A stretch of DNA of 64,000 nt from Deltaproteobacteria bacterium (GTDB lineage: Bacteria > Acidobacteriota > Thermoanaerobaculia > Multivoradales > JAHZIX01), in contig JAHZIX010000050.1 of NCBI GenBank assembly GCA_022601195.1, positions 62,001 through 126,000 on the forward strand, given 5' to 3'. Of the stretch, positions 33,684-42,164 are shown in pieces. The position numbers and the translations under genes are program-made. Position 1 is the first letter of the stretch. Each line of letters starts with the position of its first letter. The notes beneath the pieces were generated by a model. It saw only the letters and a program-made list of their open reading frames with translations. It did not search any database and was not told the DNA's origin.

Positions 33684-36600
33684 ATGGCTCATTTCGAATC
33701 TACAGGCTCCAGTTTGGACTCTAAAAGCCCTCGGCAAGAGAGTGCCTTGGCCCAAGGCGAAGTTCCCCTAAAGGGCGGCGGCTTCCCGAAGGGGCTGACC
33801 CACAGCCAGATGCAAATCTGGGTCGGTCAGCAGCTCCAGGGGGAAAACCCTCTCTACAACATGGCCTTCGCCTTTGTCTTCCCGGCGGAGCTCCACGGGG
33901 ACACCTTCTGCCAAGCCTGGCAGCGAGTCGCCGATGGCAGCGATGCCTTGAGAACTCGCATTCTCGAGCCCGCGGAGGGTGAAGCGGGGCAGGTCTTGGC
34001 AGGAGCTGGGCTCACAGAAACCAAGCTAACAGGGACCGGACCAGCCACGGCGGTTCTCGACTTTGCCTCGAGAGCCGACCCAGAGGCAGAGTTTCGCCAG
34101 TGGTGCCAGGAACGCAGTGCCCAAGCCCTCCCCCTCACCGGAGAGCTGGTCGATAGCGTTCTCGTTCACCTGGGAGACGGAAAAACCGGCTGGTACCTCA
34201 ACCAACACCATCTGGTCACGGACGCTTGGTCGACGCTGCTGCTCTACACCGCAGTGGGGAAGGAATACCAAGCTCTGCTCGCTTCTGGTCCCCCCACAGG
34301 CAGCTCCCCTGGCGACCTCGGGAAAAATCCGTCAAAACCTCTTCAGCCTCCTGTCGAGTCCTACTACGCCACGGCAGCCGGAGTGCTCACGAGAAGCCAA
34401 CAAACGAGACCTGGGGACCGTCAAAAGGCTAGCGAGCACTGGAAAACGCGGCAAGAAGGGCCCACGCAAGAAGGGCCCACGCAAGAAGAGCTAGGGAGGC
34501 GACTTCCCCTCTACGGTCATGGCAAGGAAGGCAATCAGACCGCAAGCAGTCACACGGCAAGCAGTCACACGGCGAGCACTCGCTACACCGTCCAGCTGAC
34601 CGAATCCCAGGCCCGAGCTTTTGATTCGTTAGCTCAGCAAAAAGGTTTTTCGAGCCTTTCCCCGGACCTCTCCCGATTCTCCTTGTGGGCGACTGTTTTG
34701 GTGAGCTGGCTCCACCGAATCAGCGGCTACCACCAGCTGGGCTTCGACACCCCGGTGGCGAGCCGTCCCACCGCGGAGGCCAAGGCTGCCCTCGGTCTCT
34801 TCATCGAGGTGTTTCCCTTCGCCATCACCGTCGACTCCCAGGACACCTTTCGATCCTTGGGAGCCAAATGTCTCGAGGAGTCGATGCTGCTGCTGCGTCA
34901 TGGCCTCCCGGGCATGAGCTCCCCTTCCGGTTCTACCGCGAGCAATATCGTACTGAACTATTTCCCTGGCTCCTTCGGGCCGTTTGCGGGCCTCCCCGCG
35001 GAGGTGGATTGGGTCCACCCTGGCCACGGAGACAGCGTTCACGACCTACGACTTCAGGTCCACGACTTTTCTGGCTCAGGTCGTTATACATTGCACTTCG
35101 ACCTCAACCAAGCAGCCCTTCCACAAGGGTTTCGGATTCGGGCCCAAAAGCACTTCCAAAAGATCCTCGAGGCGCTCCTAGAAGACCCGGACCAAAGGGT
35201 TGCCGCGGTGGAAATGCTGCTCCCGGAAGAACAGCAAGGGCTGATTTCCCTCCACCGGGCGTCTTCCCCGCCGGGTAGATCCATGCCCACGCCGGACCGC
35301 TCCGTCATCGCCCTGATAGACGCTCAGGTGAATCTCACCCCTGACCGAGTGGCACTGCGAGAGGGGAATGAAGAGCTTCGCTTTGCGGCGTTCTGGGAGC
35401 AAACCGAAGCTCTGGCGGCCAAGCTCATCGAACAGGGGGTGGAGCCCGGGGACCGAGTCGCGATCCTCAGCCGGCGATCCATCCACGCCGTTGTCGCTAT
35501 CGTCGCCACGCTGCGGGCCCGGGCTGCCTATGTACCCATCGCCCCCTCCCTCCCTCAGGCCCGCCTGGATCACCTCCTGCGGGACTCCGGTGCTCGCCTG
35601 GTACTCACCGGAGAGGGATTGGCAGACTCCGCCGCAATGACCAGCGTCCCCACCCTGGTCATTGCCGAGACGGTTCAGCGAGGTTCGGAGCGGGCAGCAC
35701 AAGGGGGTGCTGGCCTTCCGGGTGCCGGCCTTCCGGGTGCCGGCCTATCGGGTGATGGCCTTCTGGGCCCGGGCCTGGAGGACCTGGCCTACCTGATCTA
35801 CACCTCCGGATCCACCGGCCAGCCCAAGGGAGTCCTCATCGAGCACGGTGGCCTCGCCGACTATCTAGGTTGGGCGGCCCGTCAATACGTTCGAGGGGAC
35901 CAGCTGACCTTTCCCCTATTCACCTCTCTAGCCTTCGACCTCACCGTGACCAGCCTCTTTCTGCCCCTGATCACCGGAGGCACCCTGGAGATCTACCCGG
36001 AATCCCCAGGACCGGTAGACACCGCGCTGGTAGATGTCGCTCAGGCCAACGCCGTGGACTTCATCAAGCTCACTCCCTCCCATCTTTCCCTGCTGTTGGG
36101 CTTGGGCCTCGAAGGCTCGCGAATCCGCCGCATGGTGGTGGGAGGGGAAAACCTCCGTTCCCAGCTAGCGGCGGCCATCACTGCTCGCCTCGGGAACCAG
36201 GTGGAGGTCACCAACGAGTACGGCCCAACGGAAGCCGTGGTGGGTTGCGTTGCCCATCGCTTCGATCCGAGGCGGGATACCGCCCCCAGCGTGCCCATCG
36301 GCTTACCGGCGGAACACGTCCAGGTGGAGATCCTCAACGAGGCTCTGTCCCCGGTTCCGGAAGGGGTACCCGGAGAGCTGTGGATCTCCCGTTACGGCCT
36401 CGCCCGGGGCTATCACCGCCTCGACCGGCTCACCGCGGAACGGTTTCTGCCGAGGTCGCTGGGGTCGCTAGGGCCGCCGGGGTCGCTGGGGCCGCCGGGG
36501 TCGCTGGGGCCGGAACAGCGCCGATACCGCACCGGGGATCTGGTTCGGCTGTTACCAGCCCCTGAAGAATTCCCCGAGGAAAACCCCGAGGAAGCCTCGA

Positions 36601-38339
36601 CGGAGACTTCTCCTGGATTGGAGTTCCTCGGTCGCCTCGATCGGCAACTCAAGATCTCTGGCTTCCGCATCGAGCCCGGCGAGATCGAGTCGGCGTTGCT
36701 CTCTCTACCGGGCATCGAGCACTGCGCCGTCGTGGCCAGACGTGACTTAGGTCGTGGCTTAGGGCGCAGCTCTCAACGGGCAACGGCCCAGCCAGCAGCC
36801 GAGATTCACTGCTGTACCCGATGTGGCCTGCCTTCCAACTACCCCCGAGCCACCTTCGACTCCGCTGGCGTCTGCAGCGTTTGCCATTCCTATGAGTCCA
36901 TCAAAGAAAAGGCCCAGGCCTACTTCAGGACGATGGACGATCTGGTTGCCCTTTTCGAGCAATCTTCCCGCGCTCACCAGCCCAAATTCGATTGCATGAT
37001 GCTGTTCAGCGGCGGCAAGGACAGCACCTACGCCCTTTGCCAATTGGTCGAAATGGGCCTGTCCGTCTACGCCTTCACCCTCGATAACGGTTACATCGCC
37101 GAGGGAGCCAAAGAGAATATTCGCAAAGTAGCCGGCCAGCTCGGAGTGCCGGTGGAGTTCGCCTCCACACCCGCCATGAGCGCTATCTTTCGAGACAGCC
37201 TGATGCGCTTTTCCAATGTCTGTAACGGCTGCTTCAAGACCATCTACACCTTGAGCCTGAAGCGGGCCAAAGAGCTGGAGATCCCCATCATCGTCACCGG
37301 CCTGTCCCGGGGGCAGATGTTCGAAACCCGATTGACGGAAGAGGTCTTTCTCCAGGATCGCCACAGCGTGGAGGACATCGACGCCACTGTTCTGGCCGCC
37401 AGGAAGGCTTACCATCGGGTCGAGGACGAAGTTTTCCGTTCTTTGGATGTAGAAATCTTTCGGGACGATGGAATCTTCGACCAGATCCAATTCGTCGACT
37501 TCTATCGCTACCACGATGTCGGTCTCGAGGAAGTGCTCACCTACCTACGCCGGGAAGTCCCCTGGGTGAGGCCGGAGGACACCGGCCGATCCACCAATTG
37601 CCTGATCAACGACGCCGGCATCTACATCCACAAACGAGAACGGGGCTTCCATAACTATGCCCTTCCCTATAGTTGGGATGTGCGTCTCGGTCACAAGACC
37701 CGACAGGAAGCCCTGGCTGAGCTCGACGACAACATCGACCTCGATTATGTGCGTCAAACCATGGCCGAGGTGGGCTATGCCCCCAATCGCCCCGCCTCAG
37801 AAACTCCCACCTTCGACGGAATGGCCCCGAGGGAATCACATCCAGCAACTTCGGGAGGGCCAAAACCTGTGGCCCTCGAGGCCTTCTACGTTGCCTCCCA
37901 GGAGGTATCCCAAGAACAGCTCCTGGAGCATCTACGAGAACACCTTCCTCCCCATTTGATCCCAGCCCAGTTGCGGAAAGTCGAAACAATCCCTCTTTCC
38001 ATCAGCGGCAAGGTCGACGAAAAGGCGTTGCTCCAACAAACCAGCCAAGAAGCCACCAAGCGACCCTATCGCCCCCCGGAAGGGCCCGTAGAGGAATATC
38101 TCATCGAAACCTGGCAGCGCGAGCTATGGGCCCAGAAGGTGGGCGCCGACGACAACTTCTTCGAGCTCGGCGGCACCTCCCTCGCTGCCATCCAAGTCAT
38201 GCTCCACCTGTGCCAAGAATTCGACATCGCCCTCCCCCTAGACAGCATGTTCTCTCACCCAACCCTCGCCGAACTCGCCCGAGTCGCCGAGGACCAGATC
38301 CTGGCGGATGCTGAAGAACTACTAGAAGACGAACCGTAG
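33684..38339 (+). CDS. NRPS C-A(PP-loop)-PCP with an AANH domain inserted in the A domain
   Basis: 1551 residues. A condensation domain spans about 38-480, with HHLVTDA at 175-181 (a DG to DA variant). The A domain has YTSGSTGQPKG at 706, NEYGPTEA, RRYRTGDLV and RLDRQLKISGFRIEPGE (A8). A foreign domain occupies about 1035-1370: zinc-knuckle CCTRCG (Cys1044/1047) with CSVC, PP-loop SGGKDS at 1109-1114, and CNGC at 1180-1183. The A domain resumes and ends SISGKVDEK (Lys1443). The PCP is DNFFELGGTSL (Ser1499). No thioesterase is present. By-eye specificity residues D-L-T-K-V-G-E-V-G are close to the asparagine code. It follows the carrier gene by 48 bp with GGAAGG before the ATG. Several in-frame tandem repeats are present. 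It probably receives the starter from the upstream carrier. Confidence 0.93.
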   Translation: MAHFESTGSSLDSKSPRQESALAQGEVPLKGGGFPKGLTHSQMQIWVGQQLQGENPLYNMAFAFVFPAELHGDTFCQAWQRVADGSDALRTRILEPAEGEAGQVLAGAGLTETKLTGTGPATAVLDFASRADPEAEFRQWCQERSAQALPLTGELVDSVLVHLGDGKTGWYLNQHHLVTDAWSTLLLYTAVGKEYQALLASGPPTGSSPGDLGKNPSKPLQPPVESYYATAAGVLTRSQQTRPGDRQKASEHWKTRQEGPTQEGPTQEELGRRLPLYGHGKEGNQTASSHTASSHTASTRYTVQLTESQARAFDSLAQQKGFSSLSPDLSRFSLWATVLVSWLHRISGYHQLGFDTPVASRPTAEAKAALGLFIEVFPFAITVDSQDTFRSLGAKCLEESMLLLRHGLPGMSSPSGSTASNIVLNYFPGSFGPFAGLPAEVDWVHPGHGDSVHDLRLQVHDFSGSGRYTLHFDLNQAALPQGFRIRAQKHFQKILEALLEDPDQRVAAVEMLLPEEQQGLISLHRASSPPGRSMPTPDRSVIALIDAQVNLTPDRVALREGNEELRFAAFWEQTEALAAKLIEQGVEPGDRVAILSRRSIHAVVAIVATLRARAAYVPIAPSLPQARLDHLLRDSGARLVLTGEGLADSAAMTSVPTLVIAETVQRGSERAAQGGAGLPGAGLPGAGLSGDGLLGPGLEDLAYLIYTSGSTGQPKGVLIEHGGLADYLGWAARQYVRGDQLTFPLFTSLAFDLTVTSLFLPLITGGTLEIYPESPGPVDTALVDVAQANAVDFIKLTPSHLSLLLGLGLEGSRIRRMVVGGENLRSQLAAAITARLGNQVEVTNEYGPTEAVVGCVAHRFDPRRDTAPSVPIGLPAEHVQVEILNEALSPVPEGVPGELWISRYGLARGYHRLDRLTAERFLPRSLGSLGPPGSLGPPGSLGPEQRRYRTGDLVRLLPAPEEFPEENPEEASTETSPGLEFLGRLDRQLKISGFRIEPGEIESALLSLPGIEHCAVVARRDLGRGLGRSSQRATAQPAAEIHCCTRCGLPSNYPRATFDSAGVCSVCHSYESIKEKAQAYFRTMDDLVALFEQSSRAHQPKFDCMMLFSGGKDSTYALCQLVEMGLSVYAFTLDNGYIAEGAKENIRKVAGQLGVPVEFASTPAMSAIFRDSLMRFSNVCNGCFKTIYTLSLKRAKELEIPIIVTGLSRGQMFETRLTEEVFLQDRHSVEDIDATVLAARKAYHRVEDEVFRSLDVEIFRDDGIFDQIQFVDFYRYHDVGLEEVLTYLRREVPWVRPEDTGRSTNCLINDAGIYIHKRERGFHNYALPYSWDVRLGHKTRQEALAELDDNIDLDYVRQTMAEVGYAPNRPASETPTFDGMAPRESHPATSGGPKPVALEAFYVASQEVSQEQLLEHLREHLPPHLIPAQLRKVETIPLSISGKVDEKALLQQTSQEATKRPYRPPEGPVEEYLIETWQRELWAQKVGADDNFFELGGTSLAAIQVMLHLCQEFDIALPLDSMFSHPTLAELARVAEDQILADAEELLEDEP
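34452..34583 (+). repeat. Two in-frame 15-bp tandem repeats in the C domain
   Basis: CAAGAAGGGCCCACG x2.6 starts at 34452 (QEGPT repeats). ACGGCAAGCAGTCAC-type x3 runs 34539-34583 (TASSH repeats). Both lie in the linker between the two halves of the condensation domain. Confidence 0.85.
35706..35780 (+). repeat. In-frame 15-bp tandem repeat before A3
   Basis: Five units of GGTGCCGGCCTTCCG type encode GAGLP repeats just ahead of the A3 motif. Confidence 0.85.
36461..36514 (+). repeat. In-frame 18-bp tandem repeat before A7
   Basis: Three units of GGGGTCGCTGGGGCCGCC encode GSLGPP repeats just before RRYRTGDLV. Confidence 0.85.
36789..37790 (+). other. Inserted PP-loop/AANH domain of the NRPS
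   Basis: This marks the part of the synthetase gene that codes for the complete PP-loop ATPase between A8 and A10. The order is Cys4 knuckle (36810 onward), SGGKDS (37008-37025), CNGC (37221-37232), VTGLSRGQMFETR, and YLRREVPWVRPEDTGRSTNC. The order matches N-acetyl-sugar amidotransferases of the WbpG type. Those enzymes adenylate a carbonyl and accept ammonia, while other AANH relatives transfer sulfur. Confidence 0.85.
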
Positions 38340-38370
38340 GCCCCACCTCCAAGACCTCCGAGGCAGTCCT

Positions 38371-38448
38371 GACATTCGGCTGCCGCAGGGGCGAGAGATC
38401 CACTTTCTCCCCGACATTCGGCTGCCGAAGGGGCGAGAGACCCACTTT
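38371..38448. repeat. REP-like tandem pair upstream of RAYT copy 2
   Basis: GACATTCGGCTGCCG starts at 38371 and 38413. Each is followed by GGGGCGAGAGA and CCACTTT, giving two 36-bp copies spaced 42 bp. ATTCGGCTGCCG is the reverse complement of the core at 1990-2041. It lies 60 bp before the RAYT start. Confidence 0.75.
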
Positions 38449-38506
38449 TTCAACAATCTTCTCGCCCCTTGCAGGATTCCCTATCCGTTCTCCGTTCTTA
38501 GTAGGC

Positions 38507-39463
38507 ATGCCCCATAAACTACGCTTTGCACCCACAGGTCCCAACGGCACAGCCCTCGTAGAGATTTCTCACCGATGTCTCGGAGGCCGCCGCCTCCTTC
38601 GCCCTTCGAAGCGCCTCAATGCAATCGTGATCGGCGTTCTGGCCATGGCTCAACGCAAATATGGCGTCCGCGTACATGCCTGTTCCTACCTCAGCAACCA
38701 TGGACACCTATTGATCAGCGCTCGAAACCAAAAAGAAATCTCTTCCTTCATGGAATTCGTCGGATCCAACGTGGCCCGGGAGGTAGGTCTGTTACACGAT
38801 TGGCCGGCCAGGCTGTGGGCTCGTCCCTATTCCGGCATTTCAGTCAATGGGGACGAGGAAATCCAAATCCCGCGTTTGAAGTACCTCCTGAGTCAAGGCA
38901 CCAAAGAAGGGCTCGTCGACAGCCCCATGAAGTGGCCAGGAATCAATGCCGCGAAGGCCCTAGCCAATGGCAACAACCTCCACGGTGTCTGGGTCGACCG
39001 AACGGCTGTGCACAAAGCCCGGCGCAAACTTCCCCCCGAGAAAGTCCACCTCGTGGACTTCGAAGAAGCCATGACTCTCGAGCTCTCTCCACTCCCCTGC
39101 TGGACCAATCTAGCGCCGGAAAAGCGTCAGGAAGAGATTCTCGCGTTGATCAAAGAAATCGAAAGGGAAGCAGCCGCTTCCCGCCGCAAGGAACGAACCC
39201 GTCTCCTGGGCCGCCGCGCCGTCCTCCGTCAACATCCCCACAGCCGCTCCAAAGAATTAGAGGCCTCCCCAGCACCCAAGGTCCACACCGTTTCCCAAGA
39301 ACTCCGACGCTGTTTCATGGAAGCCTACCGACTCTTCACGGAAGCCTTTCGCATCGCCGCTGAACGCCTCCGAAGTGGTGACCTGACCGTTGAATTTCCC
39401 TTGGGAAGTTTCCCGCCAGGGCTCCCCTTTGTGGAAATAGACCAGTACAGAGAACCTGGGTAA
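38507..39463 (+). CDS. REP-associated tyrosine transposase (RAYT), copy 2
   Basis: 318 residues. It starts MPHKLRFAPTGPNG and has the HUH pair in SNHGHLLISA (HGH) and a tyrosine in LKYLLSQG. It ends with VEFPLGSFPPGLPFVE, as in the other copies. It lies between the two opposed synthetase operons and reads with the upstream one, but has its own REP pair in front, so it is probably an independent insertion. Confidence 0.88.
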   Translation: MPHKLRFAPTGPNGTALVEISHRCLGGRRLLRPSKRLNAIVIGVLAMAQRKYGVRVHACSYLSNHGHLLISARNQKEISSFMEFVGSNVAREVGLLHDWPARLWARPYSGISVNGDEEIQIPRLKYLLSQGTKEGLVDSPMKWPGINAAKALANGNNLHGVWVDRTAVHKARRKLPPEKVHLVDFEEAMTLELSPLPCWTNLAPEKRQEEILALIKEIEREAAASRRKERTRLLGRRAVLRQHPHSRSKELEASPAPKVHTVSQELRRCFMEAYRLFTEAFRIAAERLRSGDLTVEFPLGSFPPGLPFVEIDQYREPG

Positions 39464-39701
39464 GAATCTTAGCTCCAGACCTTCCAAAACAACGATTTCC
39501 GATAACGGTCTTCGGTGCCGAAGTGTGCCCAGATGCCTTCAAAGGCAGAATTTTCCTCTCAGATAACCCGACAGCAACGTCTCTCGAGACCCAAACTCGG
39601 GGAAAACACCCCCTAGTTCGCCCCACCAGGAGACCACCAAGCCCTCCCGAAGTTCGATCTCCGCCACTCACCTTCGACCTTCGCCACTCGGTTACGACTT
39701 A

Positions 39702-40460
39702 TTAGAAAAGGTTTCCTAGGAGATGTCCGGCCAGGCCCAATCGCTGCCCGAAGCTCAGCTCTCGGAAGGTCTCGATCTTCGAATTGGTGTGGGTGTAGAG
39801 CGACAACCGGCGGGTCCGATCCCGAGCGCTCAGAAATTCCAAGTGAGTCACCCCCATGGACGGAAAGAAGTTCAATTTCAAGTCCGGGCGTTTCGAGGCC
39901 AACCGATGAACCAGCTCACTATCGGCTGCTCGCTTCCACTCTTTGAATAGACCGATCTCCTCGAATACGGAGGTCCGCACCGCCATGTTGTTGGCGTAGG
40001 CGAAGTGGTTTGCGGATCCACAGCGTTCCACCACGTATCGAGTCTTGGCGTTCTCGTAGATTCCCAGAAGTAGTAAGGGCCAGGAGGCCTGCGGGTGATA
40101 CCGGCAATGGCCGAGCAGGATGCCCGTGGCCGAGTCCTCCATTCCCTCCCGGATGGATCGCAACCAATGGCGATCGACCACGCAGTCTGCGTCCGTCAGA
40201 GCGATCAAAGGGGCCCGGGCTCTACGAATTCCAGTGTTGCGAGCGGCATAGGCTCCAGGCTTTTCCTCTTTCAGGAGAATGAGATCTCCGTAGGGCTTCA
40301 CCAGGGACGCCGAGTCGTCTTGAGAGCCGTTGTCGATCAGGATGACCTCGAAGATCCCTCCAACATCTTCCTGACTCAGCAATGACTCGACGCAGGCGGC
40401 AATGTGGCGCTCACTGTTAAAAAACGGCACCACAACTGAAATGAGAGGATCTGTACTCAC
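39702..40460 (-). CDS. Family 2 glycosyltransferase
   Basis: 252 residues, GT-A fold. LISVVVPFFNSERHI opens the nucleotide-binding part. IDNGSQDDS, GAYAARNTGIRRA and TDADCVVD (the DxD-like metal site) follow. The C-terminal part is short with no TM helix. GTG start. It is the last gene of the minus-strand operon NRPS-methyltransferase-sulfotransferase-GT2, starting 13 bp after the sulfotransferase stop, so it probably glycosylates the peptide product or a precursor. Confidence 0.88.
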   Translation of the reverse strand: MSTDPLISVVVPFFNSERHIAACVESLLSQEDVGGIFEVILIDNGSQDDSASLVKPYGDLILLKEEKPGAYAARNTGIRRARAPLIALTDADCVVDRHWLRSIREGMEDSATGILLGHCRYHPQASWPLLLLGIYENAKTRYVVERCGSANHFAYANNMAVRTSVFEEIGLFKEWKRAADSELVHRLASKRPDLKLNFFPSMGVTHLEFLSARDRTRRLSLYTHTNSKIETFRELSFGQRLGLAGHLLGNLF

Positions 40461-40473
40461 GATCGTCGGGTTC

Positions 40474-41379
40474 CTATCCCTGAGCTAAGACCCGCTCGAC
40501 AAGTTCTTCGTAGTGTTCATGACGGAGCGAACGGAGAGCCCTGGCTCGCTGCTCTTCGGTTAGCGATTGTTGGGAAGTCGCCGATGGCCTGATGCTGCGG
40601 TCGATGCCTGCCTTCCAAGTTTCATCCCGGGTGACCAGGCCTTGGGATTCATCACCTTGGCGTTGAAGGATCTCTGGTTCCCACTCTAATCCGAGCTGGC
40701 TCAGGAGCTGCCGCAAGGTTTCTTCCGGTCGAGCGGTGAGCTCTTCATAGAAGACAAAGTGATCCGTCAAATTACCGGCTCGGCGGAGGGAAAAATGAAC
40801 ATCGGCGTTCCACCGATCGACACAGGTGGTCACATCGTAGGAGCGCTCCCAATGCTGAGAAGCCTTGTGAAGGGAGGCCACCACTTCCAAACCCTTGCGA
40901 ATGACATGAACGAAGTCGACTCGGCTGCAGGTGGAGGAAGTCGTATCGACCAACCTTTTTAGAAACGGTATATAACGCAAGTGTCTCGGCGTCTTCTCAA
41001 CCCAACCGCTCTGGCCCCGGCGTAGCGCCAATTCATCCAAGACCCCGAGGAGCTTCCGCCCCACCGACCGGGTTTGGAGTGGCAGGAAGGGCTTGACAGC
41101 AAGAGGCCATCGATCTTGCAACCAACCCGCCGCCTCGGTTGGATCCTCGTCATTCTCTCCTAGAAACTCTTGCACTCTCGATGTGGGATTGCGCACCAGA
41201 ATCGGCATCGTCGCCCCAGGGAAAAGAGTAAAGTACCGATCAAAAAAATGGCTTTCCGTAAAGGAGGTCAGCTCGCTGTGAGCTGCTAGGAGGCTCTGGA
41301 CCAACGTCGTTCCCGACCGAGGAACACCGACGATGAAAATTCGCCGCTCGATCTGTTTAGAAAGCGGAGAGGGAGTCAC
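40474..41379 (-). CDS. Sulfotransferase
   Basis: 301 residues of the PAPS-dependent family. The 5'-phosphosulfate loop is FIVGVPRSGTTLVQSLL at the N-terminus. The 3'-phosphate region is VDFVHVIRKGLEVVASL around residues 160-175. The GTG start overlaps the methyltransferase stop (GTGA). It transfers sulfate from PAPS to a hydroxyl or amine; in this context the acceptor is likely the peptide or its sugar. Confidence 0.9.
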   Translation of the reverse strand: MTPSPLSKQIERRIFIVGVPRSGTTLVQSLLAAHSELTSFTESHFFDRYFTLFPGATMPILVRNPTSRVQEFLGENDEDPTEAAGWLQDRWPLAVKPFLPLQTRSVGRKLLGVLDELALRRGQSGWVEKTPRHLRYIPFLKRLVDTTSSTCSRVDFVHVIRKGLEVVASLHKASQHWERSYDVTTCVDRWNADVHFSLRRAGNLTDHFVFYEELTARPEETLRQLLSQLGLEWEPEILQRQGDESQGLVTRDETWKAGIDRSIRPSATSQQSLTEEQRARALRSLRHEHYEELVERVLAQG

Positions 41380-42164
41380 GGAATCTCGACTTTCTCAGCC
41401 ACCAGGGAGAAGAACGGCCGAAGGCTGGGGGCTAACCGTTCTGCGACCCCCACCAGGCCTTTGCCGTGGCCGCCTCGAAAAATCACTCGAACGATCCGAA
41501 AGCCAATGCGGGTCAGGAAGTCGGCGACCTCCCGGGTCGTGTACTCCCGCACATGGCCCATGTGACCCAAGGACTCCAACTTCTCGTACTGCTCATAGAC
41601 GCCGGCAGAGACCGCATGACCCTGGTTACGAAACACCAGATTTCGAATCCCCCTTAGGGAGCGGAGGTTGGGAGTCGAGAGCAGTAGCAGCCCGCCGGGC
41701 CGCAACACTCGATGGACCTCCCTCAGAGTGAAAACCGGGTTGATTCTCAAATGCTCGAAGAGCTCATGGAAGAGGACTACGTCGAAGAATTCGTCGGCAA
41801 AGGGCACCGCCTCGGTTTCCACATCGCATTGGGCAACCCGTAGGTTTAGATGTGCGATGGCTCGGGAAAAGCGCCCGGGAGCTACATCCACAGCGCTGAC
41901 GTCATATTCGAGAGCACTGAGGGCGCCGGTCATCAGGAGCGGAATGGCACCGTACTCGAGAATGCGAGCCCCCGCTTCGACGTGATTTTCGACGATGTGT
42001 AAATCGGCGGCAAACCGGTGTCGGTGCTGGCGGCAGTAGTTCGAGCACCACTCCTCCAAGGCAGGATCGTCCGGCTGAATCAGATTAGCGACTCGGTCGA
42101 GAAGATCGAAGCTTTGCTGGGAAAAATCCCAAGGTTCTGCCTGCCGTTCCACTGAAGGTCTCAC
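41376..42164 (-). CDS. Class I SAM-dependent methyltransferase
   Basis: 262 residues. Motif I region ILEYGAIPLLMTGAL is unusual in lacking the classic GxGxG. Motif II is VSAVDVAP, then VPFADEFFDVVLFHELFEH and LREVHRVLRPGGLLLLSTPN (motif III), typical of Methyltransf_11-like enzymes. The GTG start overlaps the NRPS stop (GTGA) and its own stop overlaps the sulfotransferase start, so the three genes are translationally coupled. Confidence 0.85.
   Translation of the reverse strand: MRPSVERQAEPWDFSQQSFDLLDRVANLIQPDDPALEEWCSNYCRQHRHRFAADLHIVENHVEAGARILEYGAIPLLMTGALSALEYDVSAVDVAPGRFSRAIAHLNLRVAQCDVETEAVPFADEFFDVVLFHELFEHLRINPVFTLREVHRVLRPGGLLLLSTPNLRSLRGIRNLVFRNQGHAVSAGVYEQYEKLESLGHMGHVREYTTREVADFLTRIGFRIVRVIFRGGHGKGLVGVAERLAPSLRPFFSLVAEKVEIP

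Noticed and set aside
36759..37514. 251-codon open frame antisense to the PP-loop insert
   Set aside because: It is a shadow of the well-supported synthetase frame.
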